Assembly (NCBI RefSeq): GCF_000511385.1
Contig: NC_023137.1
Coordinates: 1,185,001-1,249,000, forward strand
DNA length: 64,000 nt
Direction: 5' to 3'
Source: Phaeobacter gallaeciensis DSM 26640
Lineage (GTDB): Bacteria > Pseudomonadota > Alphaproteobacteria > Rhodobacterales > Rhodobacteraceae
The translations under genes were made by a program, and so were the position numbers. Positions 26,578 to 34,423 of this stretch are shown in pieces. How positions within the stretch are numbered: position 1 is the stretch's first letter; each line of letters begins with the position of its first letter. Under the pieces are notes generated by a model that made no database searches, was not told the DNA's origin, and was given only the letters and a program-made list of their open reading frames with translations.

Positions 26578-27051
26578 TCAGCCGCGCCACTCGGCCATGA
26601 TCATGACCGGTTCCATTCCCATACGCGCCATCAGTGCGGCGGAGGCGCTGTTGAACGGCGCATATGTGGTGGCAACAACCTGGATGCCTTGGAGCGCCAC
26701 AGCGCGTTTCAGATCCGCGATCAGCGCTGATCCCACGCCCATGCGCCGCCAGCTTTCTGATACGGCAATGTGGTGCAGCATAGCGCGGGTCTCAGCCCGA
26801 CGCACAGGCAGGGGAGGGCGCTGTTCAATCCCATAGATCATATAGCCCATAACGCTGCCCTGCGGGCTGACCGCAGCGCGGGCGGTCACGCTGCTATCGC
26901 TCAGCCACTCCGTGAGCCAGTTGGCCAGCGCATCCGCGCTCGGGTCGGCGGGGTAGCGATCAGGCTGATGGGCCACATGCAACGCATGCAGGTCCTGCAG
27001 TAGCGGGATCAGGCGGTGAGCGTCTTCGGGGGTAATATCGATCAGGTCCAT
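26578..27051 (-). CDS. GNAT-family N-acetyltransferase
   Basis: A 157-residue acetyl-CoA-dependent acetyltransferase. The acetyl-CoA loop appears as HHIAVSESWRRMGVGSALIADL, and the C-terminal part VATTYAPFNSASAALMARMGMEPV is the usual late GNAT strand-helix-strand. The substrate is unknown. It is a single gene, 122 bases downstream of the Bax-inhibitor gene and separated from it by a terminator. Confidence 0.85.
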   Translation of the reverse strand: MDLIDITPEDAHRLIPLLQDLHALHVAHQPDRYPADPSADALANWLTEWLSDSSVTARAAVSPQGSVMGYMIYGIEQRPPLPVRRAETRAMLHHIAVSESWRRMGVGSALIADLKRAVALQGIQVVATTYAPFNSASAALMARMGMEPVMIMAEWRG

Positions 27052-27114
27052 GGGGGTCTCAAATACGGTGGTTGAAAAAGCCTGTCTGTCGATAACAGGT
27101 CAGGTGCAGGCAAA

Positions 27115-27143
27115 GAAAAAGGGCGGATCGTGATGATCCGCCC
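27115..27143 (-). terminator. terminator after the Bax-inhibitor-1 gene
   Basis: On the minus strand GGGCGGATC pairs with GATCCGCCC over five bases and is followed by TTTTTC. It lies 31 bases past the stop codon. Confidence 0.88.
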
Positions 27144-27173
27144 CGGTCGTGCTTAGATCTGGAAGGTGTCGCG

Positions 27174-27950
27174 TTATTCGCGGTTTCCAAGCAGTTGGAG
27201 CAGCATCATGAACATATTGATGAAGTCCAGATAGAGGCTCAGCGCGCCCATGATTGCAGATTTCGCGAGCCATTCCTGGTCGCCCATATGGGCGTGCTGG
27301 AGATACTCATTTTTGATGCGCTGGGTGTCATAGGCGGTGAGGCCAGCAAAGATCAGCACGCCAACGAAGGAAATGACATTGGCCAGAACAGAGGAGGCGA
27401 TGAAAATATTGGCGATCCCCAAAACGATCAAACCAATCACGCCCATGATCAGGAAGGCGCCCATGCCGGAGAGGTCTTTCTTGGTGGTGTAGCCCACCAG
27501 CGACAGACCCGCAAAGGCGATGGAGGTGATCAGGAACACCTGCACGATGCTTTCGCCGGTGAACACCAGGAAGATCGAGCTTATGGAAATCCCCATCACG
27601 GTTGCAAACACATAGAACAGCAGCTGGACGCCCGCCGCAGACATGCGATTTGCAGCCGCACCGATGCCGAAGACAAAGGCCAGCGGTGCAAACATGACAA
27701 CCCACTTCAGCGGCGAGGCATAAAGCGCATAGCCGATGCTGGTCAGATATTTGTCAGCGCTCAGCTGGGCTGCGGCATTGGCCGGGTCCGCGGTAACCGC
27801 CAGGCCGGAAATGGCCCAGGCCGCCAGAAAGGTGATGAATGTACCTACGGCCATGGTGCCGTAGACTTTGTTCATATGGGCGCGCAGGCCCGCATCGATC
27901 TCCGCAGAGCGTGCGCCCGCCGTGGATCGGATGGTGTCAAACTGTGCCAT
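27174..27950 (-). CDS. Bax inhibitor-1/YccA family membrane protein
   Basis: A 258-residue inner-membrane protein with seven predicted helices. The family marks are the early MNKVYGTMAVGTFITFLAAW, the GLSLVGYTTKKDLSGMG segment and the C-terminal ALSLYLDFINMFMMLLQLLGNRE, which is highly conserved in bacterial BI-1 proteins such as YetJ and YccA. Relatives act as pH-sensitive calcium leaks or modulate FtsH; which applies here is unknown. It is monocistronic, with its own terminator. Confidence 0.92.
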   Translation of the reverse strand: MAQFDTIRSTAGARSAEIDAGLRAHMNKVYGTMAVGTFITFLAAWAISGLAVTADPANAAAQLSADKYLTSIGYALYASPLKWVVMFAPLAFVFGIGAAANRMSAAGVQLLFYVFATVMGISISSIFLVFTGESIVQVFLITSIAFAGLSLVGYTTKKDLSGMGAFLIMGVIGLIVLGIANIFIASSVLANVISFVGVLIFAGLTAYDTQRIKNEYLQHAHMGDQEWLAKSAIMGALSLYLDFINMFMMLLQLLGNRE

Positions 27951-28307
27951 GTATCATGGTCTCCGTCTCTAAACTCCCTCGCGCAGGTTCCCTGCTGCGT
28001 GCAGAGACCTGGCGTTCCTCGCAAATATCGGGTGAAGCGGGGCGCGGTTCAAGCCTGTAGATTGAAGTTTCGACGCAATTATCGACAAAAAGCGGCGGAA
28101 GGTCGGGCGCAGAGTGGGGAGGCCATCCTGAACTCGACATAAATCGGGCAGGCGCCCATCCGGGGTACATAGAAATATTCACACGTCGGGCGCTCAGGGG
28201 CGGCTCTTCAGAGTAGGCTCCTTCAGCGCACGCAACGTAGTATAGGGGTTGCGTAACGCTTTAAACTGTCGGAATGCAGGGCGCTTCACAGGGCGATTGG
28301 ATCGTAT
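27951..28307. other. 357-base gap with short inverted repeats
   Basis: It holds the promoter of the minus-strand Bax-inhibitor gene and lies downstream of the DUF5333-like gene. ACGCAAC (28230-28236) and GTTGCGT (28248-28254) form a small hairpin without a T run. No coding frame with plausible composition or ribosome site was seen. Confidence 0.4.
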
Positions 28308-28679
28308 TCATTCTGCTCTGAGAAATCTGCCGATATCATCATCGGTGCGTGCAATTTTTCGCGCGTATCGGCACAGTTTCTGAGGGTCGTCTGTGCTCAC
28401 GCCGTTCATGGTCAACGTTATATGCCCCAACCGCGTCAGACTTTTTCTGTTTCCATAGTAGAGGATACGCAGCAATCGCTGCTCGCGTAAACTATCACGC
28501 GCTACACCGATGGAGACAGCGTCGTGGCCTGAATAGGTCGTCACGCCCTTGCAGGTCTGGGCAATCAGGGATGACGCCATGTACTGACCCCAGAATGCAT
28601 CATACTTGTTTTGGGCTGTTGATGCTGCCGCCGATGCCAAAAAAAGAAATAAGGCGAGAGAGAAACGTCCAAAATACAT
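28308..28679 (-). CDS. small secreted DUF5333-like protein
   Basis: A 123-residue protein with a Sec signal peptide (MYFGRFSLALFLFLASAAASTAQ, cut near A-A-S-T-A). The mature part has two cysteines (in AQTCKG and QKLCRYARK) that could form a disulfide. The C-terminal pattern LCRYARKIARTDDDIGRFLR resembles the roseobacter DUF5333 family as I remember it. The function is unknown, and it would sit in the periplasm. The base composition is lower in GC than that of the neighbours. Confidence 0.6.
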   Translation of the reverse strand: MYFGRFSLALFLFLASAAASTAQNKYDAFWGQYMASSLIAQTCKGVTTYSGHDAVSIGVARDSLREQRLLRILYYGNRKSLTRLGHITLTMNGVSTDDPQKLCRYARKIARTDDDIGRFLRAE

Positions 28680-28899
28680 GTGAAATCCACCGACTTTATA
28701 ACTTCTAAAGAGAGAATACCCTTGAATAGCCTCCCCATCGCTTCGGTATCAATGAGATCTGTGGTGTGGCGCAGTTTTGCGATTACAGATCCGGGTAGTG
28801 GGAAACAGTCCAATTTTATTCGAAGGGACGCCGACGTTCTGCACCACCATCCCGAGCAGCTGCATAGGTGAGCGCATTTCGCGCAGCCAGTATGACGGC

Positions 28900-28927
28900 A
28901 AAAAGGCCCGCACCGCAGGCCTTTTTT
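28900..28927. terminator. bidirectional terminator
   Basis: AAAAAGGCC pairs with GGCCTTTTT over a short loop, giving a T run on both strands. On the minus strand it closes the DUF1127 transcript. Confidence 0.7.
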
Positions 28928-28957
28928 CGTCTTGCGCCTTCTGCCCGCGCGCTGTCT

Positions 28958-29173
28958 TCAGCGGGTCCAGTTGTTTGGCGCGTCCCAGATCGGACGGCGG
29001 GCTTCTGCCTCGGCGTCGCGTTGGCTGATGCCCATGTCCTCAAGCGCGGAGGAATCCAGCTGTGCCAGCATCCGGCGTTCACGCCAGACGGCGAGGGCAT
29101 GCGCCACGGTTGCCATGATCGAGCGACGGGGGGCGCAGGCGTTGGAGCGCAGGCTGTTGTCCATATAGGTCAT
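28958..29173 (-). CDS. DUF1127 small protein
   Basis: A 71-residue basic protein. The core RRMLAQLDSSALEDMGISQRDAEAEARRPIWD is the DUF1127/YjiS motif. Small DUF1127 proteins in Alphaproteobacteria were linked to phosphate/carbon metabolism and RNA turnover; that is family knowledge only. It diverges from a LysR gene across 124 bases containing paired TTGATATNAA palindromes, which suggests control by that regulator. Confidence 0.82.
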   Translation of the reverse strand: MTYMDNSLRSNACAPRRSIMATVAHALAVWRERRMLAQLDSSALEDMGISQRDAEAEARRPIWDAPNNWTR

Positions 29174-29212
29174 GATTTGTGTCCTTTTCTGGATCTATGA
29201 TGGTGTTGTGCG

Positions 29213-29260
29213 TTGATATCAATTCTGTTGATGTATATGGCGCAGTATGATTGATATGAA
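29213..29260. promoter_or_regulatory. paired palindromes between DUF1127 and LysR genes
   Basis: TTGATATCAA (29213-29222) is a perfect palindrome and TTGATATGAA (29251-29260) is a near copy 38 bases on. They sit in the divergent promoter region and fit a LysR-type two-site operator. Confidence 0.45.
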
Positions 29261-29297
29261 AAACGAATGTTTATGATTTCAACTATCAAGGATTGTG

Positions 29298-30194
29298 ATG
29301 ATGCGGAATCTCGATATCACCACGCTACGCTCCTTTGTTGCGGTTGCGGATAACGGCGGGGTAACCCGCGCCGCCGGCTTTCTGCATCTGACCCAATCTG
29401 CTGTCTCTATGCAGCTAAAGCGACTTGAGGAGCTGCTGGGGCTGCAATTGCTGGATCGCTCTGGCCGGACGATTGCGCTGACCGCTTCCGGGGAGCAGCT
29501 GCTGGCCTATGCGCGGCGGATGGTGGCGCTGAATGATGAGGTGATCGGGCGGCTCACCGATCAAGCCTATGAGGGCGAGATTGTCCTTGGGGTACCGCAT
29601 GACATTGTCTACCCGGCGATCCCGCAGGTGCTACAGCGTTTCAATGCGTCATTCCCACGGGTGAAGGTGCAGCTGATCTCGAGCTATACCCGGTCGTTGA
29701 AGGAGCAGTTCTCGCGCGGCGAATGCGATCTGATCCTGACCACGGAAACCACCACCTCGGAAAACGGCGAAACGCTGGCCGAGCGCCCGCTCTGCTGGAT
29801 CGGTGCTCCCAATGGCTCCGCCTGGCGGCAGCGCCCGCTGAAACTGGCCTTTGGTCGGTACTGCACCTTCCGGCCCAAGGTGGTGGGCGCGCTCGACGCG
29901 GCAGGGATCTCCTGGGAGATGGTTGTGGAAACCGACAGTGACCGCACGATTGAGGCAACCGTGAGTGCCGATCTTGCGATTCACACGATGATTGAGGGGA
30001 CCGAGCCGCCGCATCTGGTGCAGATCGACCATGGCGGCAACCTACCAGAGCTGCCGGTCCAACTGATCAACCTCTACGGGGCGGAGACCTCAGGCTCGCC
30101 CATGGTGAGCGAGCTGGCGTTTCTTGTGCGTAAGGCGTTTCAAAACATCAGCGCCCCGCTGGCCGCCGCGCAGACGCATTGGACAGCCGCCTGA
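29298..30194 (+). CDS. LysR-family transcriptional regulator
   Basis: A 298-residue LTTR. The N-terminal winged helix-turn-helix reads LDITTLRSFVAVADNGGVTRAAGFLHLTQSAVSMQLKRLEELLG; the effector domain begins near residue 90 (GEIVLGVPHDIVYPAIPQVLQRF). The start is ATG 29298, with GTG 29295 immediately ahead. Its effector is unknown. It is divergent from the DUF1127 gene, the usual geometry for an LTTR and its target. Confidence 0.9.
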   Translation: MMRNLDITTLRSFVAVADNGGVTRAAGFLHLTQSAVSMQLKRLEELLGLQLLDRSGRTIALTASGEQLLAYARRMVALNDEVIGRLTDQAYEGEIVLGVPHDIVYPAIPQVLQRFNASFPRVKVQLISSYTRSLKEQFSRGECDLILTTETTTSENGETLAERPLCWIGAPNGSAWRQRPLKLAFGRYCTFRPKVVGALDAAGISWEMVVETDSDRTIEATVSADLAIHTMIEGTEPPHLVQIDHGGNLPELPVQLINLYGAETSGSPMVSELAFLVRKAFQNISAPLAAAQTHWTAA

Positions 30195-30278
30195 GATCTC
30201 GCCTCTGACCACCACCCGCGCAATTTTTCCTCAGATAGTGTGGGTGATTTTGGCGTCCCGAGTAAAAAGGGGAGGGGG

Positions 30279-31250
30279 CTATTGCTGATCCGGCCGGATC
30301 ATGATCACCACCTTGCCCGTGGCCGTCCTGCTGCGCAGCAGCTCCAGACCGTCAGCGACCTGATCCAGCGGCAGCCTATGGCTGATATGCGGACGCAACG
30401 AGCCGTCGCGGTACCACTGAAGCAACCGTTCGATTGCGCCGCGGACCACCGCGGGATGGCTCTTGAGGTAGCCGCCGAAGTAGAACCCGATCACGCTGAG
30501 GTTTTTGACCAGCAGGTGGTTCGCAGGAATCTGTGGCACCTCTCCGCCGGCGAAGCCGATCGGCAACAACCGTCCACCGGGGTTGGTTGCGCGAAAGGCG
30601 GCGGTCCAGACCTCGCCGCCAATCGCCTCATAGACCACATCCGCGCCGCCCAGATCTTTGACCGATTGGCGCAGATCGTCGCTGGCATCGATCAGATGGT
30701 CTGCACCAGCGGCCTTGGCCACCGCCAGTTTCTCAGCGCCGCGGGCTTGGGCAATCACCCGCGCGCCCAACCGCTTGCCGATCTCGACCGCCGTGAGGCC
30801 AACGCCCCCCGCAGCGCCGGTGACCAGCAACGTCTCCCCCGGCTGGAGACGTGCGCAGTGATCAAGGGCAACAAGCCCGGTGCCATAGGTGATCTGGAAC
30901 GCTGCCGCATCGGCAAAGGACATCTCATCCGGGATGCGCGTAACCCGGTCGGCTGGGAAAACACCGACCTCGGCGAGGCCGCCGTGACCTGAAAACACGG
31001 CGACGCGCTCGCCCACGGCCAGCCCGTCCACATTCGCGCCAACCGCCTCGATCACTCCGGCCAGTTCCAACCCCGGCACAAACGGCAGGTCCGGCGTGTC
31101 CTGATATTTTCCATGCAGCAGAAGAAGATCCGCAAAATTCAACCCACAGGCGTATATTGCAACTGCAACCTCTCCGCTTTTCGGTGATCTAACGTCAACC
31201 TCTGCGATAGTCGGTGAGATGTCGAAGCTGCAAACACTGTAGGCGCGCAT
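30279..31250 (-). CDS. NADPH:quinone oxidoreductase family protein
   Basis: A 323-residue medium-chain dehydrogenase/reductase of the zinc-free quinone oxidoreductase type. The GroES-like half contains NFADLLLLHGKYQDTPDLPFVPGLELAGVI and the Rossmann half has LVTGAAGGVGLTAVEIGKRLGA, the NADPH-binding loop. No structural zinc cysteines are seen. The start MRAYSVCSF at 31250 lies just inside an 11-base inverted repeat at 31264-31310. The substrate (quinone, enone or acyl-CoA) is unknown. Confidence 0.88.
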   Translation of the reverse strand: MRAYSVCSFDISPTIAEVDVRSPKSGEVAVAIYACGLNFADLLLLHGKYQDTPDLPFVPGLELAGVIEAVGANVDGLAVGERVAVFSGHGGLAEVGVFPADRVTRIPDEMSFADAAAFQITYGTGLVALDHCARLQPGETLLVTGAAGGVGLTAVEIGKRLGARVIAQARGAEKLAVAKAAGADHLIDASDDLRQSVKDLGGADVVYEAIGGEVWTAAFRATNPGGRLLPIGFAGGEVPQIPANHLLVKNLSVIGFYFGGYLKSHPAVVRGAIERLLQWYRDGSLRPHISHRLPLDQVADGLELLRSRTATGKVVIMIRPDQQ

Positions 31251-31616
31251 ATCATTTTTCCATATCTGGCATGGGGTAAGGTGATTCTGAGTGGCAAAAC
31301 CATGCCAGATTCGCCGTCAGTTCACCTCACTATTTATGGGGAGGCGTGGAACATGTGTAAAACATGCAAAAAAGTGAAATAAAATTGGTGCATGAAATCA
31401 TGCGTTTGACGCACAGGCGCTGATTGTGGCGAGAGTGACCGCTTGAATTCAACCGTTAAGGTCGTACACTCAACCCCAATGGGAGCGCCTTGTTCGTTTG
31501 TACAGGGACCTACGGGTTTTTTGGCAACATTGGTCTTGCACGGTATTTGCCGGGTGGGCGGGGGTTAAGAAAGACGGCTAGGGTGGCACCCAGTTTGTAA
31601 ATCTTAGGAGAAACGC
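31251..31616. other. 366-base divergent promoter region
   Basis: AT-rich gap between the quinone oxidoreductase and XRE genes, holding promoters for both. It includes the inverted repeat at 31264-31310 and a perfect ten-base palindrome TTGAATTCAA at 31443-31452. No RNA gene was recognised. Confidence 0.45.
31264..31310. promoter_or_regulatory. 11-base inverted repeat upstream of quinone oxidoreductase
   Basis: ATCTGGCATGG (31264-31274) and CCATGCCAGAT (31300-31310) are exact inverse complements, 25 bases apart, starting 14 bases before the oxidoreductase start codon. It fits a repressor operator or a 5'-UTR hairpin. Confidence 0.5.
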
Positions 31617-31988
31617 ATGGCTCATCCAGTGGACGTGCACGTGGGGAAACGCATCCGGCATCGCCGGTGGCTCATCGGCATGACGCAACAACAGCTCGCA
31701 GAGCTGGTTGGTATTAAATTTCAACAAATCCAAAAATATGAAACCGGCGCAAACCGGGTCAGCGCCTCTCGGCTCTGGGATATTTCCGACGCGCTCAGCG
31801 TTCCGGTCAGCTTCTTTTTCGAAGGGCTGCAGGACGATGATGCGCCAGCATCAGACAAGGCACAGGTGCCTGACGATCTGATGGGCGACAAGGAAGCACT
31901 GGATTTGGTGCGGTCCTACTACGCAATTCCTGAAAACCAGCGCCGTCGTTTGTTCGAACTGGCGCGCGTGCTCAGCGACGCGGCCTGA
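31617..31988 (+). CDS. XRE-family transcriptional regulator
   Basis: A 123-residue DNA-binding protein. The helix-turn-helix is VGKRIRHRRWLIGMTQQQLAELVGIKFQQIQKYETGANRVSASRLWDISDALSVPVSFFFEG; a helical C-terminal part (LDLVRSYYAIPENQRRRLFELARVL) is typical of the alphaproteobacterial PraR/SinR-like subfamily. TTAGGAGAAACGC precedes the ATG. Its targets are unknown; relatives control biofilm and quorum-linked genes. It may autoregulate from the long upstream gap. Confidence 0.88.
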   Translation: MAHPVDVHVGKRIRHRRWLIGMTQQQLAELVGIKFQQIQKYETGANRVSASRLWDISDALSVPVSFFFEGLQDDDAPASDKAQVPDDLMGDKEALDLVRSYYAIPENQRRRLFELARVLSDAA

Positions 31989-32053
31989 TTTTCCTGTCTC
32001 AAGTGGGGGCTTGGGGCTTGAAAAATGCGCGGTTGAATGTCAGGCCTTCGGGC

Positions 32054-32848
32054 ATGACTTCAGCCGCGTTTTCAGATCTGGAGGTTGCCCATCGGATGGC
32101 CGATGCAGCACGCCAGGCGATCCTGCCCTATTTCCGTTCAGCCGGGCTGCAATCCGACAACAAGCTGGACGAGGGTTTTGATCCTGTCACCATTGCTGAT
32201 CGCGCTGCCGAACAGGCGATGCGGTCCGTGCTTGCCGAATTACGCCCCGAGGACAGCATCCTGGGCGAGGAATATGGCGAGACCACCGGCCAATCCGGTC
32301 GCACTTGGGTACTTGATCCGATTGACGGCACTCGTGGCTTTATCAGCGGCACCCCGACCTGGGGTGTTCTGATCGCACTTGGGGACGACCGCGGCCCCTT
32401 TCTTGGCATCATCGACCAGCCCTATATCGGTGAGCGTTTTGTCGGCACACCCGATGGCGCCAGCCTGACCGGTCCTTTGGGAGAGCAGGCGCTCTCCGCC
32501 CGCGCGACAACCAACCTGTCAGAGGCAACCCTGTTCACCACATTCCCAGAAGTCGGCAGCGACGACGAACGGGCGGCCTTTCAACGCGTCGCCAGCCAGG
32601 TGCAGCTGACCCGCTACGGTATGGATTGCTACGCCTATGCGCTGCTGGCGGCGGGGCAATGTGATCTGGTGATCGAAGCGGGTCTGAACGCCTATGACAT
32701 TCAGGCACCGATCGCGGTCATTCAGGCGGCGGGCGGGGTGGTGACCAACTGGCAGGGCGCGCCTGCGCATGAGGGCGGTCAGGTGCTTGCGGCAGCCACG
32801 CCCGAGTTACACGCCGCAGCGCTCGCACTGATCCAGCAAACCGCTTGA
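32054..32848 (+). CDS. hisN: histidinol-phosphatase, inositol monophosphatase family
   Basis: A 264-residue IMPase-fold Mg-dependent phosphatase. The metal sites are EEYGE and the DPIDGTRGF motif, and the late YDIQAPIAVIQAAGGVVTNWQG motif is present. The NADVDPVT-like early part and size agree with HisN of alphaproteobacteria, which removes phosphate from histidinol-phosphate. An inositol or related sugar phosphatase role is possible. The start MTSAAFSD at 32054 is chosen, because the upstream in-frame region is poor coding sequence. Confidence 0.8.
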   Translation: MTSAAFSDLEVAHRMADAARQAILPYFRSAGLQSDNKLDEGFDPVTIADRAAEQAMRSVLAELRPEDSILGEEYGETTGQSGRTWVLDPIDGTRGFISGTPTWGVLIALGDDRGPFLGIIDQPYIGERFVGTPDGASLTGPLGEQALSARATTNLSEATLFTTFPEVGSDDERAAFQRVASQVQLTRYGMDCYAYALLAAGQCDLVIEAGLNAYDIQAPIAVIQAAGGVVTNWQGAPAHEGGQVLAAATPELHAAALALIQQTA

Positions 32849-32960
32849 ACTACCTGCATATAATCCGCTAAACCACTCCAGCGCGCCGAGTCCTTTGCCC
32901 GTATTCTGTCGGCGCGTTTTCACACTTCACCGAAATGGGCGGCCTGATGGAGTGTGACCT

Positions 32961-34301
32961 GTGCCTGAAATTCTGATTCAAAATATTGATATCGCGCTGA
33001 CAATGGATGATCAGCGCCGCCAGCTCTCGGCTGTGGATCTGCGCCTGCGTGACGGGATTATTGCTGAGATTGGCAGTGATCTCAGCACCACAGGTGAGCG
33101 GATCAGCGGCAGCGGCTGCGTGGTGACGCCCGGTCTCGTGAACACCCACCACCATCTTTATCAGAACCTGACCCGCGCGGTGTCCGGCGCGCAGGATGCG
33201 TTGCTGTTTGGCTGGCTGAAACGGCTCTATCCGATCTGGGCCGCCTTCACGCCGGATGACATTCATGTCTCCGCCCAGTTGGGACTGGCAGAGCTGGCCT
33301 TCTCGGGCTGCACGCTGACCTCTGACCACCTCTATCTCTACCCCAATGGTTCAAGACTTGAGGACACGATTGAGGCGGCCGGCGATATCGGCCTGCGTTT
33401 CCAGCCGACCCGTGGCGCCATGAGCATCGGCGAAAGCGCCGGTGGCCTGCCGCCGGACGGCCTGGTCGAGGATGAGCGCGCCATTCTCGACGATATGATC
33501 CGGGTTGTGGACCGGTTCCATGATGCCTCTGAAGGGTCGATGTGCCGGGTGGCACTGGCGCCCTGTTCGCCGTTCTCCGTCAGCCGCGAGCTGATGCGGG
33601 ACAGCGCCCTTCTGGCGCGAGATAAGGGCGTGATGCTGCACACTCATCTGGCCGAAAATGACGAAGACATCGCCTATTCACTGGCACAATTCGGCTGCCG
33701 ACCTGGCCAATACGCCGAGGATCTGGGCTGGACCGGCCCTGATGTCTGGCACGCCCATTGCGTGAAATTGGATGCTGAGGAGATTGATCTCTTTGCCCGG
33801 ACCCGCACTGGCGTGGCCCATTGTCCCTGTTCCAACTGTCGCCTCGGCAGCGGTATTGCGCCGCTGCGTGCGATGCGTGACGCAGAGGTTCCGGTTGGTT
33901 TGGGGGTTGATGGATCGGCCAGCAATGACATGGCCAGCCTGATCAGTGAGGCGCGGCAGGCGATGCTGTTGCAGCGGGTCGCGCAGGGTGCCGACGCCAT
34001 GAGCGCCTATGAGGCACTGGAGATTGCCACCCGAGGTGGGGCAGAGGTGCTGGGGCGGCGTGATGTTGGCCAGCTTGCGGTGGGTAAACGCGCCGATATC
34101 GCGATCTGGGATGTCACCGGCGTTGCCTCCAGCGGCAGCTGGGATCCGGCTGCCTTGTTGCTGGCGGGGCCTGCGCAGGTGAAACATCTCTTTGTCGAGG
34201 GGCGCCAGATCATTCGCGACGGTACGCTGGCGACGATGGACCTGCCCAACCTGATAGAACGGCATCAAAAATCTGCCGCGCGCCTGATGCAGCTGGCCTG
34301 A
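32961..34301 (+). CDS. 8-oxoguanine deaminase (amidohydrolase)
   Basis: A 446-residue TRZ/ATZ-type amidohydrolase. The early metal pair is NTHHHLYQNLTRAVSGAQDALLFGWLKRLYPIW, which is the pattern I associate with 8-oxoguanine deaminases; HTHLAEN, AHCVKL and GLGVDGSASND supply the other metal and catalytic residues. It would convert 8-oxoguanine to urate plus ammonia. The start is GTG at 32961, with GGAG a few bases upstream. It converges with guanine deaminase, and both deaminate purines. Confidence 0.85.
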   Translation: MPEILIQNIDIALTMDDQRRQLSAVDLRLRDGIIAEIGSDLSTTGERISGSGCVVTPGLVNTHHHLYQNLTRAVSGAQDALLFGWLKRLYPIWAAFTPDDIHVSAQLGLAELAFSGCTLTSDHLYLYPNGSRLEDTIEAAGDIGLRFQPTRGAMSIGESAGGLPPDGLVEDERAILDDMIRVVDRFHDASEGSMCRVALAPCSPFSVSRELMRDSALLARDKGVMLHTHLAENDEDIAYSLAQFGCRPGQYAEDLGWTGPDVWHAHCVKLDAEEIDLFARTRTGVAHCPCSNCRLGSGIAPLRAMRDAEVPVGLGVDGSASNDMASLISEARQAMLLQRVAQGADAMSAYEALEIATRGGAEVLGRRDVGQLAVGKRADIAIWDVTGVASSGSWDPAALLLAGPAQVKHLFVEGRQIIRDGTLATMDLPNLIERHQKSAARLMQLA

Positions 34302-34342
34302 CGTTCAGGCCAAGGACGAAGATCGCGAAGGTGGCACGCCCC

Positions 34343-34377
34343 ATCTTCTGGCCCGAAATATCCCCGCCGGAGGCAGA
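34343..34377. repeat. 35-base dispersed repeat, copy 1
   Basis: ATCTTCTGGCCCGAAATATC followed by CCCGCCGGAGGCAGA. The same 35 bases with a single change recur at 54426-54460. This copy lies in the 122-base gap between the convergent 8-oxoguanine and guanine deaminase genes. Confidence 0.8.
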
Positions 34378-34423
34378 GGCGCATCAGCGCCTCCCTCCCT
34401 TTGTCTTCCTGTCGCGACGCGCT

